DNA of 64,000 nucleotides from Pseudomonadota bacterium (GCA_021812385.1 JAKANO010000002.1:239485-303484); one strand, 5' to 3'. Positions 37,331-46,490 are shown, counted from the stretch's first letter. Numbers and translations are program-made. The notes: generated by a model not told the origin, from the sequence alone.

Positions 37331-38788
37331 TTAAAACTGCCGCAGCATCTCCACCCCCCACGCCACGCCGAAGCCGGTGACATTGCTCGCCACCGCGCCC
37401 AGCCCGCCCTCGCAGCTGCTGGCGGAGAGATCCATGTGCAACCAGGGCCGCTCTTCGATGAAACGCATCAAGAAGCGCGCGGCGAGGATATGATCCGCTT
37501 CCCCTTCCATGGTGCATTGTTTGATGTCGGCGATCTTGCTGTCGAGCGCCGGCTCGTAATCGGCATCCAGCGGGAAAGCATTCACGCGCTCGCCGCTGCG
37601 CTTGCCCGCCGCAATGGCTTGCGTGATTAACGCTTCGCGGTTGCTGAAAATACCGCTGTAGCGGCTGCCCAGCGCGACCGCCATGCTGCCGGTGAGGGTG
37701 GCGAAATCGATCATGGCATCGGGCTTGGCGCGCGCCGCCAGATTCAGCGTGTCCGCCAGCACCATGCGGCCCTCGGCATCGGTATGCACGATTTCGATGG
37801 TGGTGCCGTTCAAGGCCGTGATCACTTCATTTTGTTTGTAGGCCAGCGGTCCGATATGGTTTTGCGCAATAGCCAACCAAACATCGATCCCGACCTTAAG
37901 CTTTAAGCGCGTCGCAGCCAGCAGGATGCCAAGCGCCACGGCCGAGCCGTTCATATCCTCGTGCATGCCTTGCATGTATTTGGCGGGTTTCAGATTGTGG
38001 CCGCCGGTATCGAAGCAGATGCCCTTGCCCACCAACGCGATGCGCTGCTTGGCGCCTTTGGGGGAATAGCTGAGATGCACCACGGCCGCGTCTTGCTCGT
38101 GGCTGCCTTGAGCGACCGCGACAAATGCGCCGGCGCCCATTTTCTTCAGCCGCTTGAAATCGTATTCTTCCAACTTCCAGCCATGGCTGCGCGCCAGTTT
38201 TTTGACGCGCGCCCGGTAATGGGTCGGCGTCAGTTCGTTCGGCGGCAACATAGTGAGTTCGCGCGCCAAACTGTTGCCCTCCGCCGTGGCGCAGGCGTTC
38301 ACATGCCGGTCATGGGATTCATCGCCATACACCACGATTTTTTTGACGTGATCGGTTTTAGGTTTTTGCTTGCGGCTGGGCAAGGCGGCGCTATTAATCA
38401 AGGCGACATACACCGCCAGCTCGGCCGCCAGCGCACGTTGTTTGCTATCGCCGAAAACCGCCAGCACGATTTCGCGCGGCTGCTCGCCGGTCAATAAGCT
38501 CAAGCCCTTGCGCAGCACGGTATATTGCTCAAAGCGGCTGACGCTCTCATCCAACATCAGCCACGCCGCCGCGCCGCCGTGCGGCAAATCGGTGGCGATC
38601 GGCGTTTTGGCCATTTCGTCCACTTGCATGCGCTTACGTTTCAGCGCGCTGCGCAGGATGTCCTGATACGGAATTTTTTCCAGCGCTTCGCTCTTGCTCG
38701 CGCGCGGCAACACCATTAAAACATGGCTTGTACCCTGCATTTGCTTGACGTTGATGAGTTGCTTATTTTCAATTACTTCGGGCAACAT
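37331..38788 (-). CDS. M17 leucyl aminopeptidase family protein
   Basis: 485 aa. The C-terminal catalytic domain has the two-metal ligands in LVGKGICFDTGGHNLKPAKYMQGMHEDMNGSA and HTDAEGRMVLADTLNLAA, including catalytic Lys and Arg. The N-terminal domain is divergent from PepA, which resembles the PepB-like or plain M17 branch. It removes N-terminal residues from peptides in the cytosol. It is divergent from the pdh operon and converges on the oxidoreductase gene across an inverted repeat. Confidence 0.92.
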   Translation of the reverse strand: MLPEVIENKQLINVKQMQGTSHVLMVLPRASKSEALEKIPYQDILRSALKRKRMQVDEMAKTPIATDLPHGGAAAWLMLDESVSRFEQYTVLRKGLSLLTGEQPREIVLAVFGDSKQRALAAELAVYVALINSAALPSRKQKPKTDHVKKIVVYGDESHDRHVNACATAEGNSLARELTMLPPNELTPTHYRARVKKLARSHGWKLEEYDFKRLKKMGAGAFVAVAQGSHEQDAAVVHLSYSPKGAKQRIALVGKGICFDTGGHNLKPAKYMQGMHEDMNGSAVALGILLAATRLKLKVGIDVWLAIAQNHIGPLAYKQNEVITALNGTTIEIVHTDAEGRMVLADTLNLAARAKPDAMIDFATLTGSMAVALGSRYSGIFSNREALITQAIAAGKRSGERVNAFPLDADYEPALDSKIADIKQCTMEGEADHILAARFLMRFIEERPWLHMDLSASSCEGGLGAVASNVTGFGVAWGVEMLRQF

Positions 38789-38826
38789 GCGCCCTCCTTT
38801 CGGGATGGGTAAAACGCACTAATGGG

Positions 38827-38854
38827 TTGACTAATACGGGTTTTTTCGTAATGA
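38827..38854 (+). promoter_or_regulatory. Possible sigma70 promoter of the pdh operon
   Basis: TTGACT (38827-38832) and TAATGA (38849-38854) are 16 nt apart in the 230-nt gap upstream of the E1 alpha gene. The -10 is weak and the leader would be about 155 nt, so this is only a suggestion. Confidence 0.3.
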
Positions 38855-39018
38855 TAGCAAACTTTGTTCAGGTCGCCCGTAAGCAATCCGGGGATCAAAT
38901 CATAGTCAAGAATAATCGATAATGACCACGCCGCTATTTAGAAGAGCGTGACGGTGCTGAATCACGCATTCGCAACAAGCATCAGCGCCGAATCAACCGG
39001 CTACTCAAGGAATCGTGT

Positions 39019-39981
39019 ATGAAACTGGAAGACAAGAAACGCGTATTGCGTGAAATGGTGCTGGCACGCCGCTTCGAAGAACGCTGCTATCAAGCTTATA
39101 TCGAACGCAAAATCGGTGGCTTTCTCCACCTCTACCCCGGTCAAGAAGCCTGCTGTTTCGGCGTCATGGAAGCCGCGCGTCCCGGTCACGATTATGTGAT
39201 CACCGGTTATCGCGATCATGTGCATGCCATCAAGTGCGGCTCCGATCCGAAAGAAGTGATGGCCGAACTCTATGGCAAAGAAACCGGTTCATCCAAAGGC
39301 CGTGGCGGCTCGATGCATATCTTCGACGTGAAGCATCGCTTCATGGGCGGCTATGCGCTGGTCGGCGGCCCCTTCCCGCTCGCTGCCGGCATCGGCAAAG
39401 GCATCCAACTCAAGGGCGGCGACGAAATTTCGATCTGCTTCCTCGGTGATGCGGCGAACAACCAAGGCACCTTCCACGAGACCTTGAACATGGCCGCGCT
39501 GTACAAACTACCCTGCCTGTTTATTTGCGAAAACAACCAGTACGGCATCGGCACTGCCATTGACCGCTCCACCGCTGTGTTGGACCAGTTCAAACGCGTG
39601 TGCGGCTACAACATCGAGTCCGCCCAATGCGACGGCCAGGATCTCGACGTGGTGTACGAACATGCGCGCAAGGCAGTCGACTATGTGCGCAGCGGCAAAG
39701 GCCCGTATTTCCTGGAGCTGATGACTTATCGCTACCGCGGTCACTCCATGTCCGACTCGCGCGCCTACCGTACGCGCGAAGAAGAAGAACTTTGGAAGCA
39801 GCGCGATCCGATCTTCATCGTGCGCGACCGCCTGATCGACGCCAAGGCGCTGACCATGGACGAGTTCACCCATATGGAAAAAGACATCGACGACTACATC
39901 GAGAACGAAGTCGTTAAGTTCGCGGAAGAGTCTCCGGAACCGAATGTGGCCGATCTCGAAAAATACGTATTGGCGGATTAA
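39019..39981 (+). CDS. pdhA: Pyruvate dehydrogenase-type E1 component, alpha subunit
   Basis: 320 aa. The thiamine-diphosphate fold motif ICFLGDAANNQGTFHETLNMAALYKLPCLFICENN and the phosphorylation-loop-like TYRYRGHSMSDSRAYRTREEEELW identify the alpha subunit of a heterotetrameric 2-oxoacid dehydrogenase. GGSMHIFDVKHRFMGGYALVGG is like the PDH/acetoin dehydrogenase branch rather than the branched-chain one. It is the first gene of a three-gene operon with E1 beta and the E2-E3 fusion. AAGGAA precedes the ATG. Pyruvate is the most likely substrate; acetoin is possible. Confidence 0.9.
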   Translation: MKLEDKKRVLREMVLARRFEERCYQAYIERKIGGFLHLYPGQEACCFGVMEAARPGHDYVITGYRDHVHAIKCGSDPKEVMAELYGKETGSSKGRGGSMHIFDVKHRFMGGYALVGGPFPLAAGIGKGIQLKGGDEISICFLGDAANNQGTFHETLNMAALYKLPCLFICENNQYGIGTAIDRSTAVLDQFKRVCGYNIESAQCDGQDLDVVYEHARKAVDYVRSGKGPYFLELMTYRYRGHSMSDSRAYRTREEEELWKQRDPIFIVRDRLIDAKALTMDEFTHMEKDIDDYIENEVVKFAEESPEPNVADLEKYVLAD

Positions 39982-39990
39982 AAACACTTA

Positions 39991-40059
39991 AACCGCCAAG
40001 ACGCCAAGCACGCCAAGATTTTTAAAGGTTTTCTTGGCGACCTTGGCGTCTTGGCGGTT
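39991..40059. repeat. Inverted repeat with CGCCAAGA-type arms (copy 2), inside the pdh operon
   Basis: AACCGCCAAGACGCCAAGCA plus CGCCAAGA on the left and TCTTGGCG...CTTGGCGTCTTGGCGGTT on the right form a long hairpin with a short AT-rich loop. The left arm has three units with 8-9-nt period. It sits between the E1 alpha and E1 beta genes, 9 nt after a stop codon and 26 nt before the next start. Confidence 0.85.
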
Positions 40060-40085
40060 AGATACGGTTTGAAAGGACTTAAATC

Positions 40086-41069
40086 ATGGCAGAAATGATG
40101 TACTGGGAAGGCATCCAGCGTGCGCACGACGAAGAAATGGCGCGCGATCCCTTGGTGATTTGCATGGGCGAGGACATTGGCGTCGCCGGCGGCACTTACA
40201 AGGCCACTAAGGGTTTATATGAGAAATATGGCCCGCTGCGCGTGATCGATACGCCGATCTCTGAAAACGGTTTCAGCGGTCTGGCCATCGGCGCTTCCTT
40301 CATCGGCGTACGCCCGATTGTGGAAATCATGTCGGTGAACTTCGCTTGGCTGGCGATGGATCAGATGTTCAACTCCGCCGCCAAGGTGCGCTACATGTCC
40401 GGCGGCCAACTCACCGCGCCGGTGGTGTTTCGCTCCCCCGGCGGCACCGCGCATCAGCTGGGTGCACAGCACTCCGCGCGCATGGAAAAAGTGTTCATGG
40501 GTATCGCCGGCCTGCGCGTGGTGACGCCTTCCAATCCCAAGCAAGCCTACGGCCTGCTCAAGTCTGCCATCCGTTCCGACGACCCGGTGTTCATCAACGA
40601 ACACGAACTCATGTACAACATGAAGGGCGAAGTGCCGGACGAAGAATATTTTCACCCGCTGGAAGGCTCCGAGATTGCGCGCGCCGGCACCGATGTCACG
40701 CTGTTCGGCTACAACATCTCGGTGCATTGGTGTCTGAAAGCGGCGGAAATTTTGGCCAAGCAATACGACATCAGCGCCGAAGTGGTCGATCTGTATTCGC
40801 TGGCCCCGCTGGATCGCGCCGGCATCAAAAAATCCGTGTCCAAGACCCACCGCGCCGTGATCGCGGAAGAAGATGAAGCGCCGGTGGGCGTGGGCGCCGA
40901 AGTCATCGCCATCATCAACGAAGAATGCTTCTTCGAACTGGATGCTGCGCCGGTGCGCGTGCACGCCGCGCTGGTGCCACAGCCCTACAACCACAAGCTG
41001 GAAATGGCTGCGATCCCGGACCATGAAGATGTGGTCAATGCGGTATTGAAGATGTTCGGAAAAGCTTGA
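40086..41069 (+). CDS. pdhB: Pyruvate dehydrogenase-type E1 component, beta subunit
   Basis: 327 aa transketolase-like fold. CMGEDIGVAGGTYKATKGLYEKYGPLRVIDTPISENGFSGLAIGAS and FRSPGGTAHQLGAQHSARMEKVFMGIAGLRVVTPSNP are family signatures; the latter holds the catalytic His loop. It completes the E1 tetramer with PdhA. The 104-nt gap before it is almost entirely an inverted repeat, unusual inside an operon whose products work in fixed stoichiometry. Confidence 0.93.
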   Translation: MAEMMYWEGIQRAHDEEMARDPLVICMGEDIGVAGGTYKATKGLYEKYGPLRVIDTPISENGFSGLAIGASFIGVRPIVEIMSVNFAWLAMDQMFNSAAKVRYMSGGQLTAPVVFRSPGGTAHQLGAQHSARMEKVFMGIAGLRVVTPSNPKQAYGLLKSAIRSDDPVFINEHELMYNMKGEVPDEEYFHPLEGSEIARAGTDVTLFGYNISVHWCLKAAEILAKQYDISAEVVDLYSLAPLDRAGIKKSVSKTHRAVIAEEDEAPVGVGAEVIAIINEECFFELDAAPVRVHAALVPQPYNHKLEMAAIPDHEDVVNAVLKMFGKA

Positions 41070-41073
41070 TTTG

Positions 41074-41149
41074 AACCGCCCCGACGCCAACAACGCCGCC
41101 AAGAAAAAGCCATTTAAAGAAACTTGGCGTTCTCGGCGTCTTGGCGGTT
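41074..41149. repeat. Inverted repeat with CGCCAAGA-type arms (copy 3), inside the pdh operon
   Basis: AACCGCCCCGACGCCAACAA...CGCCAAGAA on the left and AACTTGGCGTTCTCGGCGTC...TTGGCGGTT on the right form an imperfect hairpin, more degenerate than copy 2. It lies between E1 beta and the E2-E3 gene. The track start of the fusion ORF (41124) lies inside this repeat and is therefore unlikely. Confidence 0.8.
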
Positions 41150-41174
41150 AGCAAACGTATTCAGGAATCCCCTA

Positions 41175-44150
41175 ATGTCCTCACATTTTGCAATCACCAT
41201 GCCGCAACTCTCAGACACCATGACCGAAGGCGTCTTGGTTACCTGGGAAAAACAAGCCGGCGACCGCGTCGAGCGCGGCGACATCGTGGCCACGGTCGAG
41301 ACCGACAAGGCCATCATGGACGTGGAAGTGTTCAAGGCCGGCTATCTGGCCGGGCCGCTCGCCGATATCGGCGCAACAGTCGCAGTCGGCGGGGCGCTAG
41401 GCTATATCACCGACACCCAAGGTGATCTCGCCATCGAAGCCGGCGAAGTCGTCACCCAAGAAGCACCCTCGGAAATGATTCCGCACCACGCCGGCGTGGC
41501 GGTGGTGATGCCGCAACTCTCGGACACCATGACCGAAGGCGTGGTGGTGACATGGGAAAAAAATATCGGCGACACCATCAGGCGCGGCGACATCGTGGCC
41601 ACGGTCGAGACCGACAAGGCCATCATGGACGTGGAAGTGTTCCATGAAGGCTTTCTGTCCGGCCCCATGGCCGATGTCGGCAGCACCATCGAAGTGGGCC
41701 ATGCCATGGCCTTCATCGTCAACGACAAGGCCAAGGTGATCGACACCGCCGTGATCATCACCGCCGATCATAAGGTCACCGACGTGCATCACAAAGGCGC
41801 CGTCTCCGAAAAACCAGCGGCACCCGTGGCCGCCGCAAAAGCGACTGCGGCACCCGCCCCGGCTATTTCTTCCAGCGCCAAACCAGTCGCCCGCCCCGCC
41901 GGCCGCAAGGCTTCGCCCTATGCGCGCAAAGTGGCCGGCGCGCTCGGCGTAGAAATCAGCGGCGTTGCCGGCAGCGGTCCGGAAGGCGTAATTATCGCCG
42001 CCGACGTGCAGCGCGCACGCCCGTCGATGAAGGAAGTCGCGCACAGTTTGCCGCAAGTGGATGTGCCGGGCGAAGGCCGCGCCATGAGCTCGATGGAAAA
42101 AGCCGTGTCGCACGCCATGACGGCGTCGCTGACGCTGCCCACCTTCAACGCCACCATGAACATCGACACCACCAAGCTCACCGCCGCGGCCAAGGCGCGC
42201 AAGGTGTCGGTGACAGTGGCCATCGCCAAGGCCTGCTCGGTGGCGATGCAAAACTACCCGCGCATGAACTGGGCCTACCAGCCGGTGGACAAACTGATCG
42301 AGCGCCCCAACCACGACTTCGGCCTCGCCGTGAAGAGCGACGACGGCGGCCTGGTGGTGCCGATTCTGTCCAACATCGAATCGCGTAGCCTGGAAGCGTT
42401 GCAGGAATCGTGGAACGATCTGGTGCCGCGCGCCCGCATACGCAAATTGGCGCCGAAAGAATTCGCCAATCCCACCTTCACCATTTCCAACATGGGCATG
42501 TTCGGCATCACCCATTTCACCGCCATTCCCACGCCGGGCATCGCGGCGATTCTGGCGATTGCCGCCAACACGCCGCTGGGCACGCCCTTCACCATCACCG
42601 GCGACCATCGCGTATTGAATGGCGCGGACGTAGCCGGCTATCTGGTCGACTTGAAGAACGCCATCGAGAATCCGGAAAGCTGGATGACCGGCGAAGCAAC
42701 ACCGACCGCGGCACCGATCCCCGAAGGCAACTGGGACACGCAAGTGCTGGTGATCGGCGGCGGCCCCGGCGGCGAGGATTGCGCGCGCGACCTGGCCGAT
42801 CACGGCGTAAAAGTCGTGATGGTCAACAACGCGCCCTTCCCCGGCGGCGAATGCCTATGGCGCGGCTGCATCCCGTCCAAGGCGTGGCGCCACGCGGCCG
42901 ACATCATCCGCGACCGCGCGCATGATGCGGCCAAGGGCGTGACCGGCACCGACAAGCCGAAGATGGCGTGGGAGACCCTAGAAACCCATCGCAAAAATAT
43001 TCTGCAAACGCGCGGCGAGCTGGCGCTGAAAACCGACAAGGGCGTGAAGATCGACGTGCGCGAAGGCTTCGCCAGCTTCATCGACGCGCACACCGCCGAG
43101 ATCAAGCCCGCCACGGGTGAGTCCTACAAGATCAGCTTCGGTGCGGCGGTGATCGCCACCGGCGCGCCGCCCTTCGTGCCGCCCATCCCTGGCGCGCGCG
43201 AGTGCCTGGAGAGCGGCGGCGTCATCACTTCCGACACCGTGTGGGATCTGGCCAAGCCACCCAAAAAACTCGGCATCATCGGCGGCGGCGTAATCGGCGT
43301 CGAAATGGCGCAGATCTGGAAAGACTTCGGCGCGGACATTCTCATGCTCGAGGCCAAGGATCGCATCCTGGCCGAAATCGAGGAAGAAATAGCCAAGCAG
43401 CTCACGACAATTCTGACTGCCGAATTCCCGGTGGTGGCTTCCGCCAAGATCACCGAAATTTCCGGCAAGCCGGGCAAGATGCTGATCAAGTACAGCGACA
43501 GTGAGGGCAAGGCCAACGAATATGCCTGCGACTACGTGCTGATGGCCACCGGCAAGCGCCCGGAAACAGCCAAGCTCAACCTGGACAAAGCCGGCGTAGC
43601 ACTCGACGGCGCGGCGATCAAGACCGACGCCGCCGGCCGCACCAGCACCCCGCACATCTTCGCCGTGGGCGACGTGATCGGCGGCTACATGCTGGCGCAC
43701 ACCGCCGCCACGCAGGGCCGCGTCGCGGCGCACAATCTCACCGGCCACGCGGCGAAATACAACCAGGACTTGGATTGCGGCGTGACTTTCTCGCGTCCGG
43801 AAGCCGGTTTCGTCGGCCTCTCGGTGGCACAAGCCAAAGCTAAGGGTATCGACGCAGCGGAAGCCAAGATCCCCATGAGCATCGACGCCAAGGCCATGAT
43901 CGCCCTGGAAACCCACGGCATGATCAAGCTGGTGGCCGACAAGGCGACGCAGAAGATCATCGGCGTGCACTTCCTCGCCGACCACACCGACACCCTGATC
44001 GGCGCGGCGGTGATGATGGTCTCGGGCGGCATGACACTGACGCAAGTGGCCGAAGCGATCTTCCCGCATCCGACGCAAACCGAGCTGTTCGGCGAGCTGG
44101 CGCGGCGCTTGTTGGCGCGTTTGCGACGGACGGCGAAAGCTAAAACCTAA
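41175..44150 (+). CDS. Fused dihydrolipoyl acyltransferase (E2) and dihydrolipoyl dehydrogenase (E3)
   Basis: 991 aa from MSSHFAITMPQLSDTMTEG (41175). Two lipoyl domains carry ETDKAIMD with lipoyl lysines at about 45 and 148. An Ala/Pro linker leads to the subunit-binding domain (about 244-280, RKASPYARKVAGALGVEISGV) and the E2 catalytic core (about 300-500). The active-site motif is GDHRVLNGAD: His is present, but the usual Asp of DHRxxDG is Asn. E3 follows (about 522-991) with FAD motif VLVIGGGPGGEDCARDL, redox CysX4Cys in GGECLWRGCIPSK, NAD motif LGIIGGGVIGVEMAQIW and HPTQTE near the end. E2 and E3 are normally separate proteins. Confidence 0.93.
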   Translation: MSSHFAITMPQLSDTMTEGVLVTWEKQAGDRVERGDIVATVETDKAIMDVEVFKAGYLAGPLADIGATVAVGGALGYITDTQGDLAIEAGEVVTQEAPSEMIPHHAGVAVVMPQLSDTMTEGVVVTWEKNIGDTIRRGDIVATVETDKAIMDVEVFHEGFLSGPMADVGSTIEVGHAMAFIVNDKAKVIDTAVIITADHKVTDVHHKGAVSEKPAAPVAAAKATAAPAPAISSSAKPVARPAGRKASPYARKVAGALGVEISGVAGSGPEGVIIAADVQRARPSMKEVAHSLPQVDVPGEGRAMSSMEKAVSHAMTASLTLPTFNATMNIDTTKLTAAAKARKVSVTVAIAKACSVAMQNYPRMNWAYQPVDKLIERPNHDFGLAVKSDDGGLVVPILSNIESRSLEALQESWNDLVPRARIRKLAPKEFANPTFTISNMGMFGITHFTAIPTPGIAAILAIAANTPLGTPFTITGDHRVLNGADVAGYLVDLKNAIENPESWMTGEATPTAAPIPEGNWDTQVLVIGGGPGGEDCARDLADHGVKVVMVNNAPFPGGECLWRGCIPSKAWRHAADIIRDRAHDAAKGVTGTDKPKMAWETLETHRKNILQTRGELALKTDKGVKIDVREGFASFIDAHTAEIKPATGESYKISFGAAVIATGAPPFVPPIPGARECLESGGVITSDTVWDLAKPPKKLGIIGGGVIGVEMAQIWKDFGADILMLEAKDRILAEIEEEIAKQLTTILTAEFPVVASAKITEISGKPGKMLIKYSDSEGKANEYACDYVLMATGKRPETAKLNLDKAGVALDGAAIKTDAAGRTSTPHIFAVGDVIGGYMLAHTAATQGRVAAHNLTGHAAKYNQDLDCGVTFSRPEAGFVGLSVAQAKAKGIDAAEAKIPMSIDAKAMIALETHGMIKLVADKATQKIIGVHFLADHTDTLIGAAVMMVSGGMTLTQVAEAIFPHPTQTELFGELARRLLARLRRTAKAKT

Positions 44151-44174
44151 GCAGAATTTTGCTGGCGAAAAAAC

Positions 44175-44203
44175 AAAACGGCAGGAATCCCTGCCGTTTT
44201 TTT
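44175..44203. terminator. Bidirectional terminator after the pdh operon
   Basis: AAAACGGCAG and CTGCCGTTTT form a perfect stem with a 6-nt loop and a T-run on the plus strand, with A-rich sequence on the other side. It separates the E2-E3 gene from the convergent histidine kinase gene. Confidence 0.88.
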
Positions 44204-44219
44204 CGCCTGCAAGCCCGGG

Positions 44220-45593
44220 CTAAACCAGCGGCAATTCCAACACCGCCTCCAAGCCGCCTTGAAGATGATTGTGCAAAAACAATGTGCCGCCATATTGCTC
44301 CGCAATATTCCGTGCAATCGCTAGACCAATCCCCGTCCCGCCGGTTTCGCGCGAGCGCGATTCCTCCAGGCGAAAGAACGGCGTAAATACCTTTTCCAAT
44401 TGCGCTTCCGGAATTCCCGGTCCGCCATCGCGAATGCGCACGACTATATTTTCCGCCCCACGCTTCACCTTGATGCGCGCATAAGCGCCATAATTCACCG
44501 CGTTGTCCAGCAAATTCGTCAAGCAACGGCGAATCGCTTCGGGCGACGCCGTGATCGAAGCATAAGTCGTTCCTTCCAGCGTGACATCCTGCCCGGCTTC
44601 GACCGCATCATCGCATACGCTATTCAACAAGGAATCGAAGTCGATGCGCTGCATGGCTTCACCGGATGCGTTCAGGCTTCTGGCCAAATCGAGACCATTG
44701 CGGATCATGTCCTGGATCGCCGACATGTCGCCGATCAACCGGGTTCGCAACTCATCGTCCGGTACTTTTTCAAGGCGTAAGCGCAACCGCGTTAGCGGTG
44801 TTTGTAAATCATGCGTAATCGCCGCCAGCAAGTGCGTGCGTTCTTGCACAAAATCCTTGATTTGCGCCTGCATCAGATTAAAAGCGGATGCGGCTTCGCG
44901 CACTTCGGTAGGGCCCGCTTCGGCCAAAGGGGGGCTCTCGATATTGTTTCCCAAGCCTGTTGCCGCCGTCGCCAATAAACGGAGCGGCCGCGTTGCCATG
45001 CGCGTAACTACATACGCCAGCACACCCAGGGATGCCGCAAACATCAAGCCATAAATCAATAAATTCGGCACGGTCTGAAACGCCGGCCGATCGGGTTGCG
45101 GCGGCAGGGCGAGATGCAGAACTTGGCCGCCCTGCAAGGTGATCGTCGCTGACCGGCATAAAGGTGCGCGAGGCGAATTACCCGCAGCCAATGCAATCTG
45201 CGGCAGGCACTCGCCTCTCATGGCAGCCACTTTACGATCGGGGCCAAGGCGCTCCTGCAGGCGTGCAGTCAGCAATGGCTCGGCAGCACCCTGCATGGGC
45301 GTACTCGTTACAAACTCCGCCACCAATCCATTTCGACTGAGTGCGGCGAGGGTCTGCTGCCACGTTTCCGGTGGCGACGCCTCCAACATCGTCACAATTT
45401 GAACCATGCGCTCCGAGGCGTGATAAGTCCGTATCTGGTTTACGAACTCCTGCCGTTCGCGATTTGCCAGAAACAAGGTCAGCGCAGCCGAAGCAAGAAT
45501 GCCTCCAACTAAAATGAAGAAAACACGCCCGGCCATTGAGTTAAAAAAAGCGCTCAATTCAACGCTCCATCTGTATGGTGGAAGCCAAGACAT
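44220..45593 (-). CDS. Sensor histidine kinase (EnvZ-like)
   Basis: 457 aa. A helix at about 22-43, a periplasmic loop of about 130 residues with two Cys, a second helix at about 185-205, HAMP (MATRPLRLLATAATGLGNNIESPP), and the HisKA H-box HDLQTPLTRLRLRLEKV. The ATPase domain has LTNLLDNAVNYG, RDGGPGIPEAQLEKVF and GGTGIGLAIARNIAEQYGG. It phosphorylates the OmpR-type regulator encoded upstream, overlapping its end by 35 nt if the first ATG is used. A later ATG at 45536 (MAGRVFFILVGG) is an alternative start. The stimulus is unknown. Confidence 0.9.
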   Translation of the reverse strand: MSWLPPYRWSVELSAFFNSMAGRVFFILVGGILASAALTLFLANRERQEFVNQIRTYHASERMVQIVTMLEASPPETWQQTLAALSRNGLVAEFVTSTPMQGAAEPLLTARLQERLGPDRKVAAMRGECLPQIALAAGNSPRAPLCRSATITLQGGQVLHLALPPQPDRPAFQTVPNLLIYGLMFAASLGVLAYVVTRMATRPLRLLATAATGLGNNIESPPLAEAGPTEVREAASAFNLMQAQIKDFVQERTHLLAAITHDLQTPLTRLRLRLEKVPDDELRTRLIGDMSAIQDMIRNGLDLARSLNASGEAMQRIDFDSLLNSVCDDAVEAGQDVTLEGTTYASITASPEAIRRCLTNLLDNAVNYGAYARIKVKRGAENIVVRIRDGGPGIPEAQLEKVFTPFFRLEESRSRETGGTGIGLAIARNIAEQYGGTLFLHNHLQGGLEAVLELPLV

Positions 45594-46278
45594 AACCTTC
45601 GTTGCGCACGGTTTTCAATAGCGCGGGGTTCTTTGCGTCATCCTCCAGCTTTTGCCGCAAGCGACTCACCTGAAGATCAATCGAACGATCCAAGGGATCG
45701 GCGTCTCGGCCTTTCGTTAAGATCGACAACTGGTCTCGACTCAATATGCGATTCGGATGCTGGAGAAATATCTTTAGAAGGCGAAATTCAGCGCCCGAGA
45801 GCATCACCGCGGTGCCGTGCGGGTTTAACAAATGGCGCGCCACCAAGTCGAGCGTCCAATGCGAGAAACAAATTCGCTGCGCATCGCGACTATCGCCACT
45901 ATTTGATGACAGGCGGCGCCGCAATACATTACGAATACGCGCCAGCAATTCGCGCGGCTCGAAGGGCTTGACCATGTAATCATCCGCGCCCATTTCCAGG
46001 CCGAGAATCCGGTCGAGCGGCTCCCCGCGCGCGGTCAACATCACGACCGGGGTTTGCGACTTGGTCCGCAGCCGGCGGCACAACTGTAAGCCGTCCTCGC
46101 CCGGCAGGCCTAGATCGAGCACAATCAAATCCACGGGCTGTTTTTCGAGCACATGCCACATAGCCCTACCATCGGCGGCCATCAATGCCTGGAACCCATT
46201 GGCCTCCAGGTAATCGGCCAGCAAGGAACGGATTTCACGGTCGTCATCAACGATTAAGATGTTGGCAGAAATATCCAT
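45559..46278 (-). CDS. OmpR-family response regulator
   Basis: 239 aa from MDISANILIVDDDREIRSLL (46278). The receiver domain has the acidic pocket DDD, phospho-Asp in LIVLDLGLPGEDGL, Thr in VMLTARG and Lys in MVKPFEPRELLARI. A winged-helix DNA-binding domain follows (GAEFRLLKIFLQHPNRILSRDQLSIL to SRLRQKLEDDAKNPALLKTVRNEGYVL). It is first gene of the pair with the EnvZ-like kinase. The track start at 46302 adds eight residues without support. Confidence 0.93.
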   Translation of the reverse strand: MDISANILIVDDDREIRSLLADYLEANGFQALMAADGRAMWHVLEKQPVDLIVLDLGLPGEDGLQLCRRLRTKSQTPVVMLTARGEPLDRILGLEMGADDYMVKPFEPRELLARIRNVLRRRLSSNSGDSRDAQRICFSHWTLDLVARHLLNPHGTAVMLSGAEFRLLKIFLQHPNRILSRDQLSILTKGRDADPLDRSIDLQVSRLRQKLEDDAKNPALLKTVRNEGYVLASTIQMER

Positions 46279-46490
46279 GGCATCAATTATGCAGAATCCC
46301 ATGCCCGATAGGCGGACGAAATTGTAACGGCATGTGTCAATTTGGCTGCGCTAATAAACTCGCCGACTCATGCCCCCAGATAAGGCGCCAAGCCTGGCCT
46401 TTGCCGGTTGTTGCAATGGCATACAAACCGATACAAATCTTCACTCTACTGCTAGCCGTGTGCGCCGCAATCAGGGCTGGCACAATTGGA

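Noticed and set aside
39991-41149. CRISPR array or tandem repeats in the pdh spacers
   Set aside because: The units are short, abutting and arranged as inverted arms without unique spacers; no cas genes are present.
41397-42803. 468-aa minus-strand ORF opposite the E2-E3 fusion
   Set aside because: Low-complexity Gly/His/Arg composition; antisense shadow of a clearly coding frame.
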